The notes under the pieces: model-generated | Told to the model about the DNA's origin: nothing | Databases searched by the model: none | Seen by the model: only the letters and a program-made list of their open reading frames with translations | Translations under genes and position numbers: made by a program | Part shown: one piece after another, positions 26,765-36,668 of the stretch | Position numbering within the stretch: position 1 is the stretch's first letter | Layout of the letters: every line of letters begins with the position of its first letter | Source of the DNA: an uncultured Flavobacteriaceae bacterium | Lineage (GTDB): Bacteria; Bacteroidota; Bacteroidia; Flavobacteriales; Flavobacteriaceae | Length of the DNA stretch: 64,000 bases | Direction of reading: 5' to 3' | Assembly (NCBI GenBank): GCA_943787295.1 | Contig: CALSLW010000001.1 | Location: forward strand, 310,001-374,000

Positions 26765-26772
26765 CAAATATA
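26765..26772 (-). promoter_or_regulatory. Promoter of the his operon
   Basis: TATATTTG (-7 box) on the minus strand, preceded by a TTG (26790-26792) at a 17-base spacing, fits the flavobacterial promoter. It sits just after the SPFH gene stop and predicts that the leader peptide mRNA begins only a few bases before its ATG. Confidence 0.65.
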
Positions 26773-26797
26773 CGTATTATTTACAATTTCAAAAGAA

Positions 26798-27616
26798 TTA
26801 TTGATTCCCTAAGATAATCGGAAGACCGTCTTTTCCACTTCCAATCACAATCACCTTTGAATTTTGAGATTCTGATAATTTGATGGTCGCTTCGATCCCT
26901 TTTTCTTGAAGAATTTTATCAGTCAAAGATGCACTTAAAATACGGTTAGCGGTTGCTTTACCTTCTGCATCAATACGCTGACGTTCTGCTTCTTGCCTTG
27001 CCTTTTCAATACGGAATTCGTATTCTAAGGCTTCTTGTTCTTGATTTAATTTACGTTCAATGGCTTGACGAATCGCGATAGGCAAGGTTACATCTCTCAC
27101 TAAAACTGCATTGAGTTGAACATATTGATTTTCAACCACCTTTTTAGTTTCTTCGTAAATCTCATTTTGAATGGCATCACGCTTTGTAGAGTACAATTGC
27201 TCTGGCGTATAACGACCTACGACAGAACGAGCTACTGCTCTAATCTGAGGAATAATGATGATATTCAGATAGTTTTCTCCTTTTGTTTTATGCAGTTTTC
27301 CTAAGTCTTCGATTTTAGGCTGATATAATACCGAAATATCTAAGCTGATCTCTAAACCATTAGAAGAAAGTACTTGCATTTTGCTTTCAAATACCTCTTG
27401 TTGCTTAACGTTGTAAATGTATACTTTATTCCATGGTGCAATGATATGGAATCCTTCCCCTAAAGGTGGTTCATCTATCACTACCCCTCCACCAAAGGTT
27501 TTAAACAACACTCCTGCTTCTCCATATCCAATATTGATAGAAGATTTCGAAATAAAAATAATCAAGATAAATCCTAGCGCTAGCGCTGGTAGGCCAATTT
27601 TTGGTAATCTGTTCAT
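26798..27616 (-). CDS. Prohibitin/SPFH domain membrane protein
   Basis: A 272-residue protein with one N-terminal transmembrane helix (residues 7-24), an SPFH/prohibitin domain (YGEAGVLFKTFGGGVVIDEP, about 30-200) and a charged coiled coil (EYEFRIEKARQEAERQRIDA) that drives oligomerisation. Such proteins form large membrane rings, often with proteases of the FtsH type. It is 12 bases after fabG on the same strand and may be the last gene of the lpx-efp-sucD-fabG transcript. Confidence 0.88.
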   Translation of the reverse strand: MNRLPKIGLPALALGFILIIFISKSSINIGYGEAGVLFKTFGGGVVIDEPPLGEGFHIIAPWNKVYIYNVKQQEVFESKMQVLSSNGLEISLDISVLYQPKIEDLGKLHKTKGENYLNIIIIPQIRAVARSVVGRYTPEQLYSTKRDAIQNEIYEETKKVVENQYVQLNAVLVRDVTLPIAIRQAIERKLNQEQEALEYEFRIEKARQEAERQRIDAEGKATANRILSASLTDKILQEKGIEATIKLSESQNSKVIVIGSGKDGLPIILGNQ

Positions 27617-27628
27617 AATAATTCTATT

Positions 27629-28375
27629 TTAAGTTAGCATTCCGCCATCAACATTAAGGACTTGTCCTGTAATGTATTCTGACATATCTGATCCTAAGAA
27701 AACACAAGCATTTGCAATATCTTCTGGTGATCCGCCGCGTTTAAGCGGTATATTGTTGCGCCATCCTTGCACAACATCTTCGGGTAAACTTCCCGTCATT
27801 TCTGTTTCAATAAAACCCGGTGCGATCACATTAGAACGGATATTACGCGATCCTAATTCAAGGGCAATAGATTTTGAAAATCCAATGATTCCCGCTTTAG
27901 AAGCTGCATAATTTGCTTGTCCGGCATTTCCTTTTACTCCAACAACAGAACTCATATGGATGATAGAGCCCTTGCGTTGTTTTAAAAAGGTACGCTGCAC
28001 TGCCTTGGTCATATTAAAGACAGACTTTAAGTTGACTTCGATGACTTTATCAAAGTCTTCTTCTCCCATTCGCATGAGTAAGTTGTCTTTTGTAATCCCA
28101 GCATTATTGATTAAAATGTCAATCCCTTCAAAATCCTTTAAGACTTGTTCTACTAAAGCTTGCGCTTGATCAAAGTCAGCGGCATTGCTTTGATAACCTT
28201 TTGCATTAACACCAGCTGCTTTAAGTTCTGTTTCTAAGGCATTTGCCGCCTCTACAGAGCTGCTAAACGTGAAAGCGACATTACATCCCTGAGCAGCAAA
28301 GACTTTAGCGATTCCTCTTCCAATTCCACGGCTGGCACCAGTAATGATGGCTGTTTTATCTTTTAATAGATTCAT
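27629..28375 (-). CDS. fabG: 3-oxoacyl-ACP reductase
   Basis: A short-chain dehydrogenase of 248 residues: cofactor loop TGASRGIGRGIAK, NNAGITKDN, catalytic SSVVGVKGNAGQANYAASKAG with Ser, Tyr and Lys, and the C-terminal YITGQVLNVDGGM typical of FabG. It reduces 3-oxoacyl-ACP with NADPH in fatty acid synthesis. It follows sucD by ten bases. Confidence 0.95.
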   Translation of the reverse strand: MNLLKDKTAIITGASRGIGRGIAKVFAAQGCNVAFTFSSSVEAANALETELKAAGVNAKGYQSNAADFDQAQALVEQVLKDFEGIDILINNAGITKDNLLMRMGEEDFDKVIEVNLKSVFNMTKAVQRTFLKQRKGSIIHMSSVVGVKGNAGQANYAASKAGIIGFSKSIALELGSRNIRSNVIAPGFIETEMTGSLPEDVVQGWRNNIPLKRGGSPEDIANACVFLGSDMSEYITGQVLNVDGGMLT

Positions 28376-28385
28376 ATTGATTGAA

Positions 28386-29258
28386 TTAAGCGAGTACTTC
28401 AGCTACTTTTTTACCTATGGCTGCAGGAGAATCCACTACGTGAATTCCACATTCTGCCATAATGCGCTTTTTTGCTTGAGCAGTATCATCTGATCCCCCT
28501 ACGATTGCTCCGGCATGTCCCATTGTACGCCCTGCTGGTGCAGTTTCTCCAGCAATAAATCCTACTACAGGCTTTTTATTTCCAGTCGCTTGGATATATT
28601 TTGCAGCATCGGCTTCTAGTTGACCACCAATTTCACCAATCATGACGATGCATTCTGTTTCTTTATCATTCATGAATAATTCTACCGCATCTTTAGTCGT
28701 TGTTCCAATGATTGGATCTCCCCCAATACCGATAGCAGTTGTAATCCCGTATCCTTCACGTACTACTTGGTCAGCAGCCTCATAAGTTAAAGTCCCTGAT
28801 TTAGAGATAATTCCAACATTACCCTTTTTGAAAACAAAGCCTGGCATAATTCCCACTTTTGCTTCTCCTGGAGTAATTACTCCTGGGCAGTTAGGACCAA
28901 TCATTGTACAATCTCTTTCTTTGATATAGTCTGCTGCCTTGACCATATCAGCTACAGGAATTCCTTCTGTAATAGTAATAATCACCTTGATTCCAGCATC
29001 AGCAGCTTCCATTATAGCATCTGCGGCAAAGGCTGGTGGTACAAAAATAATTGAGGTGTCTGCTCCTACTTTATTTACTGCTTCTGCTACTGTATTAAAT
29101 ACAGGCTTGTCTAAATGAGTTTGACCACCTTTACATGGAGTTACACCACCTACTACATTTGTTCCATACTCAATCATTTGAGTGGCATGGAATGTTCCTT
29201 CACTTCCGGTAAATCCTTGTACAATAATTTTTGAGTCCTTGTTAACTAATACGCTCAT
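28386..29258 (-). CDS. sucD: Succinate-CoA ligase, alpha subunit
   Basis: A 290-residue TCA-cycle enzyme subunit. The CoA-binding [25 protein letters not shown] and the phosphohistidine loop [13 protein letters not shown] are clear. The beta subunit sucC is not in this window. It lies 29 bases after efp in the lpx cluster, an arrangement found in other flavobacteria. Confidence 0.96.
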   Translation of the reverse strand: MSVLVNKDSKIIVQGFTGSEGTFHATQMIEYGTNVVGGVTPCKGGQTHLDKPVFNTVAEAVNKVGADTSIIFVPPAFAADAIMEAADAGIKVIITITEGIPVADMVKAADYIKERDCTMIGPNCPGVITPGEAKVGIMPGFVFKKGNVGIISKSGTLTYEAADQVVREGYGITTAIGIGGDPIIGTTTKDAVELFMNDKETECIVMIGEIGGQLEADAAKYIQATGNKKPVVGFIAGETAPAGRTMGHAGAIVGGSDDTAQAKKRIMAECGIHVVDSPAAIGKKVAEVLA

Positions 29259-29287
29259 TATTTAATCCTTTATTGGTTTATTAATGT

Positions 29288-29854
29288 TTATTCTTTAATT
29301 CTTTCTATGTAGCTTCCTTTTTCGGCATCAACTTTAATCTTGTCTCCTTCATTAATAAAAAGAGGAACATTGATTCTTGCACCTGTCTCTACTGTTGCAG
29401 GTTTTGTTGCGTTTGTTGCTGTATTTCCTTTTACACCCGGTTCTGTATGTGTTACTTCTAAAATAACACTAACTGGCATATCAACAGATAGAGGCATACC
29501 GTCTTCAGTATTGATAGATATGGTGACTACTTCCCCTTCTTTCATTAAATCTGGTCGATCAAGAATGTTTTTTTCGATACTGATTTGGTTGTAATCCTCA
29601 TTATTCATGAAGTGAAAGGTATCCCCTTCATTGTATAAGAACTGGAATTTGTTAGTTTCAACGCGAATATCTTCAATTTTATGACCCGCTGAAAAAGTGT
29701 TGTCGATCACTTTCCCGTTTGAAACGCTTTTGAGTTTTGTTCGAACAAATGCTGGTCCTTTTCCGGGTTTAACATGAAGAAACTCTATAATTTTATAAAT
29801 ATCATTGTTGTATTTAATACAAAGTCCTTTTCTAATATCTGATGTACTTGCCAT
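29288..29854 (-). CDS. efp: Elongation factor P
   Basis: A 188-residue three-domain EF-P that relieves stalling at polyproline stretches. The tip loop KPGKGPAFV carries the conserved lysine (Lys32) at the site modified in some bacteria. The other domains end in the typical GDKIKVDAEKGSYIERIKE. It is nine bases after lpxA. Confidence 0.97.
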   Translation of the reverse strand: MASTSDIRKGLCIKYNNDIYKIIEFLHVKPGKGPAFVRTKLKSVSNGKVIDNTFSAGHKIEDIRVETNKFQFLYNEGDTFHFMNNEDYNQISIEKNILDRPDLMKEGEVVTISINTEDGMPLSVDMPVSVILEVTHTEPGVKGNTATNATKPATVETGARINVPLFINEGDKIKVDAEKGSYIERIKE

Positions 29855-29863
29855 AGTTGGGTG

Positions 29864-30649
29864 TTAGTTTTTCCTAAAGTAGCCTTTCATGATTCCTCGA
29901 TGTGAGTTCTTGATGAAGTCAAGAATTTCGTCCCTTTCTGGACTCACTTGCATTTCTGCTTCGAGTATATCTGCTGCTTGTGTATTGTTGTAATTTTTTT
30001 GATATAATATTCTAAAGATCGATTGGATCTCTCTAATTTTTTCAGTGCTAAAGCCTCTTCTTCTCAATCCAACAGAATTAACTCCCACATAAGATAAAGG
30101 TTCACGTGCGGCTTTAACATAAGGAGGTACGTCTTTTCTAACTAAAGATCCCCCTGTGATAAAGGCATAATCTCCGATGGTGCAAAATTGGTGAATCGCT
30201 GTCATACCAGCAAGAATAACATAATTTCCTACACTCACATGACCCGCAAGGGTACTGTTATTAGAAAATATACAATGATCCCCTACCACACAATCATGGG
30301 CAACGTGACAATAAGCCATTATTAAGCAATCGTTTCCAATCACTGTTTTTTGGCGATCAACCGTACCGCGGTTAATGGTAACACATTCTCTAATGGTGGT
30401 ATTATCTCCAATAATGGTTTGGGTTTCTTCACCATTATATTTAAGATCTTGAGGTGGTGCAGAGATAACTGCACCAGGAAAAATGGTACAGTTTTTTCCT
30501 ATACGCGCGCCTTCCATAATGGTAACATTCGATCCAATCCAAGTACCTTCTCCGATTACTACATCATTATTAATCGTCGTAAAAGGGTCGATGACCACAT
30601 TTTTAGCGATTTTAGCACCGGGGTGCACATAAGCTAGGGGTTGATTCAT
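29864..30649 (-). CDS. lpxA: UDP-N-acetylglucosamine acyltransferase
   Basis: The first step of lipid A synthesis. The left-handed beta-helix hexapeptide repeats cover residues 5-190, the catalytic histidine lies in MAYCHVAHDC, and GMTAIHQFCTIGDYAFITGG is typical. The C-terminal helices include LRRRGFSTEKIREI. Its ATG overlaps the stop of lpxC/fabZ by four bases. Confidence 0.96.
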   Translation of the reverse strand: MNQPLAYVHPGAKIAKNVVIDPFTTINNDVVIGEGTWIGSNVTIMEGARIGKNCTIFPGAVISAPPQDLKYNGEETQTIIGDNTTIRECVTINRGTVDRQKTVIGNDCLIMAYCHVAHDCVVGDHCIFSNNSTLAGHVSVGNYVILAGMTAIHQFCTIGDYAFITGGSLVRKDVPPYVKAAREPLSYVGVNSVGLRRRGFSTEKIREIQSIFRILYQKNYNNTQAADILEAEMQVSPERDEILDFIKNSHRGIMKGYFRKN

Positions 30650-32043
30650 GCTTTTTCTTTTCGGATTATTTGAGCCATTAATTCACCTTCGGTGGCTAAT
30701 CTTCCATTTGCAAAGGTATATCCTTTCATATGACAAATCCCTCTTCTTATTGGGGTAATCAATTCTAATTTAAAAACTAGTTGATCCCCAGGGTGAACAG
30801 GATGTTTAAATTTTACATTGTCAATTTTCATAAAGAAAGTCAAGTAATTTTCTGGATCTGGGACTGTATTTAATACCAGTACTCCTCCTACCTGTGCCAT
30901 TGCCTCAACTTGTAGTACCCCAGGCATTACTGGAGCCCCTGGGAAATGCCCTGCGAAAAAAGGCTCGTTCATGGTCACCCCTTTAGATCCGATCACATGA
31001 GATTCTGATAGTTCATGAATTTTATCCACCAATAAGAATGGAGGGCGATGCGGAAGCATCTTCATGATTTGTGTAACGTTCATCAAAGGTGAAATCGTCA
31101 TATCAACCGTAGGCACGTTCAAGCGTTTTTCTTGCTTTATGATTTTGGATAGCTTTTTAGCAAATTCTGCGTTGATACGATGTCCGGGCTTGTGAGCGAT
31201 TACTTTTCCGCGAATGCGTTGACCGATTAAGGCCAAATCCCCAATAACATCTAATAATTTATGCCTTGCAGCCTCATTGGGGTGGTGTAAAGAAAGATTG
31301 TCTAAAACTCCGTTAGGACGAACGGTAATTTCCTTTTTATTAAATGCTTTTTTAAGCCTTTCCATGGTTTCTTCAGACAAAGGTTTGTCGACATAAACAA
31401 TGGCGTTGTTAAGGTCTCCCCCTTGAATTAAACCGTTTTCTAAGAGCATTTCTAACTCGTGCAAGAAACTAAAGGTTCTAGAAGAGGCTATTTCTTTTTC
31501 ATAATCCTCCAACCGATCTAAGTTGGCATTTTGTGTACCTAAGACTTTAGTCCCAAAATCTACCATGGTAGTGATTTGATAAGCATCAGATGGAATGATC
31601 GTCATTTCACTACCCGTCACTTCATCTTTGAAGTTAATGACTTCTTTAACGATATATTCTTCCCTCTCTTTTTCAAGTGTCGTGACCCCTGCTTCTTTTA
31701 AAGCATTGACAAAATGAATAGAAGAACCGTCCATAATAGGCGGCTCAGGAGCATCTAAATAAATGGTACAATTATCAATTTGAAGACCAACTAAGGCAGA
31801 TAATACGTGCTCTGAAGTATTAATCTTCACCCCGTTCTTATCTAAATTTGTCCCTCTTTGTGTATCTGTAACCCATTGAACATCGGCTTCTACCTCAGGA
31901 GACCCCTCTAAGTCATTGCGGATAAACTTATAGCCACTATCTGCTTCTGAAGGAGCAAATTTAAGCGTGACATTCTTTCCTGTATGAAGACCTACACCCG
32001 TTAGTGTTACTTCTTTTTTTATGGTTGTCTGAAAACTATTCAT
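30646..32043 (-). CDS. lpxC/fabZ: Bifunctional UDP-3-O-acyl-GlcNAc deacetylase / 3-hydroxyacyl-ACP dehydratase
   Basis: A fusion of two enzymes typical of Bacteroidota. LpxC (about 1-310) has zinc-binding SEHVLSAL (His79) and [20 protein letters not shown] with [12 protein letters not shown]. FabZ (about 320-465) has [13 protein letters not shown] and the catalytic [20 protein letters not shown]. It joins lipid A commitment to fatty acid elongation. The gene overlaps lpxD by eight bases and lpxA by four. Confidence 0.97.
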   Translation of the reverse strand: MNSFQTTIKKEVTLTGVGLHTGKNVTLKFAPSEADSGYKFIRNDLEGSPEVEADVQWVTDTQRGTNLDKNGVKINTSEHVLSALVGLQIDNCTIYLDAPEPPIMDGSSIHFVNALKEAGVTTLEKEREEYIVKEVINFKDEVTGSEMTIIPSDAYQITTMVDFGTKVLGTQNANLDRLEDYEKEIASSRTFSFLHELEMLLENGLIQGGDLNNAIVYVDKPLSEETMERLKKAFNKKEITVRPNGVLDNLSLHHPNEAARHKLLDVIGDLALIGQRIRGKVIAHKPGHRINAEFAKKLSKIIKQEKRLNVPTVDMTISPLMNVTQIMKMLPHRPPFLLVDKIHELSESHVIGSKGVTMNEPFFAGHFPGAPVMPGVLQVEAMAQVGGVLVLNTVPDPENYLTFFMKIDNVKFKHPVHPGDQLVFKLELITPIRRGICHMKGYTFANGRLATEGELMAQIIRKEKA

Positions 32044-33058
32044 GAGGTTGTTTTTCTAGGGCTTCTAATCTTTTTACGATTGAAGGGAATCGTTTAAAAA
32101 ATATGTATGATTTGATATAATCTTTATAACTCATTGCTGGGGTACCATAAAGGGCTTGGTCACTTTTAATATTGCTTGTAACACCAGATTGGCCCTGTAT
32201 TCTAACATTATCTCCCACTTTTAAGTGGCCTATAATGCCTACCTGTCCACCGATCACACAGTTGCTTCCTACTTTTGTAGATCCAGCAACGCCAGATTGT
32301 GCTGCAATGACTGTATTTGCGCCTATTTCCACATTATGCGCAATTTGTATTTGATTATCGAGTTTCACTCCTCGACAAATTCTTGTTTCACCTAAGGTCG
32401 CTCTATCGATGGTAGAATTCGCTCCTATATCGACATGGTCTTCTATCACCACCCTGCCAGTTTGCGGTATCTTCTTATAAGTTCCATCTTCTTTAGGGGC
32501 AAAACCAAATCCATCTGATCCTATAACACATCCTCCATGTATAACACAAAAATCTCCTAAGGTTGTGGAGGAGTGAATAGTAGAGTGTTGAAAAACAACT
32601 GTATCATTTCCTATCGTCACATCATCTTCTATAACGACATGAGTGTGAATGGATACATTTTTACCGATTGTTACATTTTTACCAATGACAACATAATGTC
32701 CTATATAAGCAGAGTCGTCAATCTCAGTTTCCTCTCCAATGATGGCTGTTTTTTCGATACCCGCTTTGGCCGCTTTTTGATTATTGTAGAATTCTAACAA
32801 AGTTGAGAATGCTTGGTAAGCATCTGGCACTCTGATAAGTGTAGGAGCAATGTCTTCTTCTGCAACAAAATCATTGTTGACAATCACAAGAGAAGCATTT
32901 GTCTTATAAATATAGGGGGTGTATTTTGGATTGGCTAAAAAAGTTAAGGAACCCATGGTCCCCTCTTCGATTTTTGACAGTTGGGAGACCTCAATTGAAG
33001 CATCTCCATCAATAGTTCCATTTAGTATGGACGCGATTTGTGCAGCCGTAAATTTCAT
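32036..33058 (-). CDS. lpxD: UDP-3-O-(3-hydroxyacyl)glucosamine N-acyltransferase
   Basis: The third lipid A step. An N-terminal uridine-binding domain (about 1-100) precedes a hexapeptide-repeat beta helix with the catalytic histidine in [12 protein letters not shown] and a C-terminal helix. It is 340 residues, the usual length. The first gene of the lpx operon, with a promoter box immediately upstream at 33064-33071. Confidence 0.96.
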   Translation of the reverse strand: MKFTAAQIASILNGTIDGDASIEVSQLSKIEEGTMGSLTFLANPKYTPYIYKTNASLVIVNNDFVAEEDIAPTLIRVPDAYQAFSTLLEFYNNQKAAKAGIEKTAIIGEETEIDDSAYIGHYVVIGKNVTIGKNVSIHTHVVIEDDVTIGNDTVVFQHSTIHSSTTLGDFCVIHGGCVIGSDGFGFAPKEDGTYKKIPQTGRVVIEDHVDIGANSTIDRATLGETRICRGVKLDNQIQIAHNVEIGANTVIAAQSGVAGSTKVGSNCVIGGQVGIIGHLKVGDNVRIQGQSGVTSNIKSDQALYGTPAMSYKDYIKSYIFFKRFPSIVKRLEALEKQPHE

Positions 33059-33063
33059 TAGTG

Positions 33064-33071
33064 CAAAAATA
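33064..33071 (-). promoter_or_regulatory. -7 promoter element of the lpxD operon
   Basis: TATTTTTG on the minus strand, five bases before the lpxD ATG. It would make a leaderless or nearly leaderless transcript for lpxD onward. Confidence 0.5.
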
Positions 33072-33085
33072 TAAAAATTAGAAGA

Positions 33086-34303
33086 CTATTCAGCCTTTGC
33101 ATAGCATAGATAACTTTTTGATTCCAAAGAAGTAAATGCACCGCCTTTAAACAAGCCTGAAAACACCTCTAAAGACTTGACTTGACCCGACTTTAAAAGA
33201 ATTTTAATGGGCGGCTTTTCTAAAGAATAAGGTCTGGTGCTGATCGTTCCTGAAAATACAAAACGGTCTGCATAAGCTTTACTATACCCCTGTCGAATTA
33301 ATTTGGCCTTTTTCTTTTCAATTTGTTTTTCTGTAAATGGCTGATCTTGAAACTTCACTTTCATCAATCTTCTATTGATAATACGCGACGCATAAGAAGA
33401 AAGAATTTGATCCGGATGATTTTGCCATTTCTTTAGGCAAGCCAAAATATCTATATCATCTAAGCGACTAAAACGCTCTAATAAGGCTTGATCAATCTGC
33501 GCTGTTTCTTGTTTTGAAAAGAAATACAACAAATCGTCTGGAATCTCTTTAAGCTTTCCTGCAACAACCATCGATCTAACATACTCCATTAAATTCGATA
33601 ACAATAGCTCTGCTGCAACACCAGTTTTATGTAAATACACTTGCCAGTACATCAATCTTCTTGCGAGAATAAATTTCTCAACAGAAAACAAGCCCTTCTC
33701 TTCGATTACTAACTCATCATCAACAACATTAAACATTTCGACGATGCGCTGAGTATTAATATTCCCTTCTGTAGCGCCAGTATAAAAACTATCTCTTTTT
33801 AGGTAATCAAGGCGGTCAATATCTAATTGACTTGCGACTAATTGTCCCATGAACTTTCTAGGATACTTTCCGCTATAAATATCAATTGCTAAAGACAGTT
33901 GGCCACTAAATTGCTTATTGAGTAATTCCATATAGCCCAGTGACAAGGCTTCGTGATGCCTATCTAACAAAAGTGTTTCTTCAAGTGCATGGGAAAAAGG
34001 ACCGTGACCAATGTCATGTAACAGAATGGCAATACTCAGTGCTTCTTTCTCCTTATCAGAAATTTCAATGCCTTTATTTCTGAGTACTACCAGAACTTTA
34101 TTCATCAAATGCATGGCTCCTAAGGCATGCTCAAAACGGCTGTGCCTCGCACCTGGGTATACCAAATAGGAAAGGCCCATTTGAGAAATACGACGCAATC
34201 GTTGAAAAAAGGGATGCTCTAATAATTCGAAAATTATTCCAGATTCAATTGCAATAAATCCGTAAATTGGATCATTTAAGACTGGGAGCTTTTTGGCTTT
34301 CAA
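33086..34303 (-). CDS. HD-domain phosphohydrolase (dNTPase-like)
   Basis: A 405-residue HD protein with RHSRFEHALGAMHLM (the H of the HD site) and the HD motif in LLHDIGHGPFSHALEETL, plus a C-terminal domain. It resembles SAMHD1/YdhJ-type metal phosphohydrolases that act on nucleotides, but the substrate is unknown. The start is TTG; an in-frame stop lies just upstream. It diverges from porX with only about 28 bases between the two starts and precedes the lpx operon. Confidence 0.87.
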   Translation of the reverse strand: MKAKKLPVLNDPIYGFIAIESGIIFELLEHPFFQRLRRISQMGLSYLVYPGARHSRFEHALGAMHLMNKVLVVLRNKGIEISDKEKEALSIAILLHDIGHGPFSHALEETLLLDRHHEALSLGYMELLNKQFSGQLSLAIDIYSGKYPRKFMGQLVASQLDIDRLDYLKRDSFYTGATEGNINTQRIVEMFNVVDDELVIEEKGLFSVEKFILARRLMYWQVYLHKTGVAAELLLSNLMEYVRSMVVAGKLKEIPDDLLYFFSKQETAQIDQALLERFSRLDDIDILACLKKWQNHPDQILSSYASRIINRRLMKVKFQDQPFTEKQIEKKKAKLIRQGYSKAYADRFVFSGTISTRPYSLEKPPIKILLKSGQVKSLEVFSGLFKGGAFTSLESKSYLCYAKAE

Positions 34304-34318
34304 GTGTAGCTGTTTTTA

Positions 34319-34326
34319 CAAATATA
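34319..34326 (-). promoter_or_regulatory. -7 promoter element of the HD hydrolase gene
   Basis: TATATTTG on the minus strand, within the divergent gap to porX and 15 bases before the TTG start. Confidence 0.5.
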
Positions 34327-34331
34327 CGAAT

Positions 34332-35885
34332 ATGCAAACAATCCAAATCTTATGGGTAGACGACGAAGTTGATTTACTCAAACCCCACTTTTTATTTTTA
34401 CAGTCTAGAGGTTACCAAACTCACCCTTGTACTAATGGACAAGAAGCCTTATCCATGGTTAAGCAACAACACTTTGACGTGGTTTTGCTTGATGAAAACA
34501 TGCCTGGTCTCAATGGGTTAGAAACTTTAACGCTTTTAAAGATTGAACACCCTAACCTACCGGTGATCATGGTTACTAAAAATGAAGAGGAGTACATCAT
34601 GGAAGAAGCCATTGGCTCTAAAATCTCTGATTACCTAATCAAACCAGTAAACCCAAATCAAATTCTACTCTCTCTCAAAAAAACATTAGATCATCAAAGC
34701 TTAATTACTGAAAAAACCACTTTTAACTATCAAAAAGAGTTTCAGAAAATCAGCTTAGAATTGATGGATATCAACACCTTTGAAGAATGGACTACTTTTT
34801 ATAAAAAGCTTGTTTTCTGGGAATTAGAGTTGCAAAATTTAGACGACTCTAGTATGTCAGAAATTTTTGAAAATCAATTAAAAGAGGCAAACGCGCTTTT
34901 TGGGAAATTCATTGAACAAAATTATTTAGACTGGATGGAGGATCAACAAACAGCTCCTCTTCTTTCTCACAAGGTTTTTAAAAACAAAGTTTTTCCGCGA
35001 TTACAAAAAAACACTCCTACCTTATTATTAGTCATTGATAATTTGCGCTGGGACCAATGGAAAACCATAGAACCATTACTCAATAAATACTATCAAAAGG
35101 AAGAGGAGACTGTTCATTATAGCATTCTCCCTACAGCAACACAATATGCTCGCAATGCTTTTTTTGCTGGTTTAACACCAGCAGAAATAAAGAAACACTA
35201 CCCACAGTATTGGAAAGATGACAATGAAGAAGGTGGGAAAAACCTTTATGAAGAAGCCTTGCTCCAACTTCAGCTGGAACGATTACATGCCGATTTTAAA
35301 GCCAATTATGTCAAGGTGACAAACCTTAAAGCTGCTAAATCCCTAAGTGACACCCTTAGAAAGAACAAGAATGAAGTACTTACAGCAGTGGTCTATAATT
35401 TTGTCGATATGATTTCACATGCTAAATCTGAAATGGAGATCATTAAAGAATTAGCCTCTGACAACAAGGGCTATCGCTCATTGACAGAAAGTTGGTTTAA
35501 AAATTCTCCTTTAATAGAAGCGCTACAAGTAGCCCAAAAAGAAAACTACAACATTATCTTAACCACAGATCATGGAACCATTAATGTAACCTCGCCACTT
35601 GAGGTAGTTGGAGATAAAGAAACAAGTATGAATTTGCGTTATAAAACGGGAAGAAATCTTAAGTATCCTAAGAAAAAAGTACTGGAGGTAAATAATCCTG
35701 AAGCTGCTCATCTTCCAAACTTAAGCATTAACAGCAAATTCATCTTTGCAAAAGAGGCAAATTACTTTGTCTATCCACAGAATTACCATCACTTTGCCAA
35801 TTTATTTCAAAACACCTATCAACACGGGGGCATTTCTATGGAAGAAATGTTAATTCCTTTCGTATTTTTGAAGCCGAAAAAATAA
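34332..35885 (+). CDS. porX: PorX-type response regulator with PglZ domain
   Basis: A two-domain protein. The receiver (1-120) has the acidic pair Asp10-Asp11, the phosphoacceptor Asp54 (LLDENMPG) and Lys in DYLIKPVNP; a helical linker leads to a C-terminal PglZ/alkaline phosphatase-superfamily domain with LLLVIDNLRWDQW, TTDHGTINV and a late His. PorX is the known regulator of the type IX secretion system, acting with PorY. The frame is open 13 codons upstream, but the ATG at 34332 fits the family start. It divergently faces the HD hydrolase gene and is followed by tsaE. Confidence 0.93.
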   Translation: MQTIQILWVDDEVDLLKPHFLFLQSRGYQTHPCTNGQEALSMVKQQHFDVVLLDENMPGLNGLETLTLLKIEHPNLPVIMVTKNEEEYIMEEAIGSKISDYLIKPVNPNQILLSLKKTLDHQSLITEKTTFNYQKEFQKISLELMDINTFEEWTTFYKKLVFWELELQNLDDSSMSEIFENQLKEANALFGKFIEQNYLDWMEDQQTAPLLSHKVFKNKVFPRLQKNTPTLLLVIDNLRWDQWKTIEPLLNKYYQKEEETVHYSILPTATQYARNAFFAGLTPAEIKKHYPQYWKDDNEEGGKNLYEEALLQLQLERLHADFKANYVKVTNLKAAKSLSDTLRKNKNEVLTAVVYNFVDMISHAKSEMEIIKELASDNKGYRSLTESWFKNSPLIEALQVAQKENYNIILTTDHGTINVTSPLEVVGDKETSMNLRYKTGRNLKYPKKKVLEVNNPEAAHLPNLSINSKFIFAKEANYFVYPQNYHHFANLFQNTYQHGGISMEEMLIPFVFLKPKK

Positions 35886-35888
35886 GCA

Positions 35889-36296
35889 TTGAAAAAAACG
35901 TATTCTCTTTCTGAAATTGATGAAGTTGCTAAAGAACTCCTCCCGCAAATAAATAGCAATATTGTATTGCTAAACGGAGAAATGGGCGCAGGAAAAACAA
36001 CCATGATCAAAGCGCTTTGCAAAGCTTTAAAGTGTCCAGATGTAGTCTCAAGTCCCACTTTTTCATTGATCAACGAATATCGCACTGTTGACCATAAACC
36101 GCTATATCATTTTGATTGTTATCGCATTGAAAACGAAGAAGAAGCTTATGATTTTGGGGCAGAAGAATACCTTTATTCTGGGCATCTTTGCTTGATTGAA
36201 TGGTCAGAAAACATTCAGTCGCTTTTACCTGAAAATTGCTCTTTGGTGACCCTTGAAAAGGTCGATTCAACTACCAGAAAAATAACGCTAATTTAG
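35889..36296 (+). CDS. tsaE: tRNA threonylcarbamoyladenosine biosynthesis ATPase TsaE
   Basis: A 135-residue P-loop protein needed for t6A at position 37 of ANN-decoding tRNAs. Walker A is GEMGAGKTT (30-38), followed by SSPTFSLINEY and the HFDCYRIENEEEA segment; the late W in CLIEWSENI is typical. The start is TTG, one codon after the porX stop in the same frame, so it is translated right behind porX. Confidence 0.95.
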   Translation: MKKTYSLSEIDEVAKELLPQINSNIVLLNGEMGAGKTTMIKALCKALKCPDVVSSPTFSLINEYRTVDHKPLYHFDCYRIENEEEAYDFGAEEYLYSGHLCLIEWSENIQSLLPENCSLVTLEKVDSTTRKITLI

Positions 36297-36302
36297 CAGT
36301 CT

Positions 36303-36668
36303 ATGTCATTTTTATATCGTTTAGGATATTACTTAGGCGGCTTCTCTGCCGGTCTAGTGATTCTATTCTTTCTGTTTAACGGAAAGCGCACCCAGTGTAA
36401 TTATGGGCCAGAAGCCAGGGTACTCAATAACCTCTCTGAAAAACATTGGCAAGCAAAAACTACGCTCCTCCCCAGTATGATTTTAGACAGTATTACAGTT
36501 CAAACATTACTGAAAAATGCTGCTGTTGATTTTGGGGCAAGTGACACGAAAAGAGATAGTTGTAAACGCTATGCTTTGTCAACCAATTACAATAATAAAA
36601 ACATTGCCTTAGAAGTTGAAAACTGTGCAAAAACAGTTTATGTCAAAACAATCAACCTCAAGCCCTAA
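36303..36668 (+). CDS. DUF4258-like small membrane-anchored protein
   Basis: A 121-residue protein with an N-terminal helix (LGYYLGGFSAGLVILFFLF) and a short soluble domain starting NGKRTQCNYGPEARVLNN. I recognise the CNYGPEAR pattern from a flavobacterial family often filed as DUF4258; its function is unknown. It is the third gene of the porX-tsaE unit and shares its stop (CTAA) with the convergent proline dehydrogenase gene. Confidence 0.65.
   Translation: MSFLYRLGYYLGGFSAGLVILFFLFNGKRTQCNYGPEARVLNNLSEKHWQAKTTLLPSMILDSITVQTLLKNAAVDFGASDTKRDSCKRYALSTNYNNKNIALEVENCAKTVYVKTINLKP

Noticed and set aside
26591..26812. A 73-codon plus-strand frame over the his leader
   Set aside because: It covers the promoter, leader and attenuator of the his operon in reverse and has no family resemblance.
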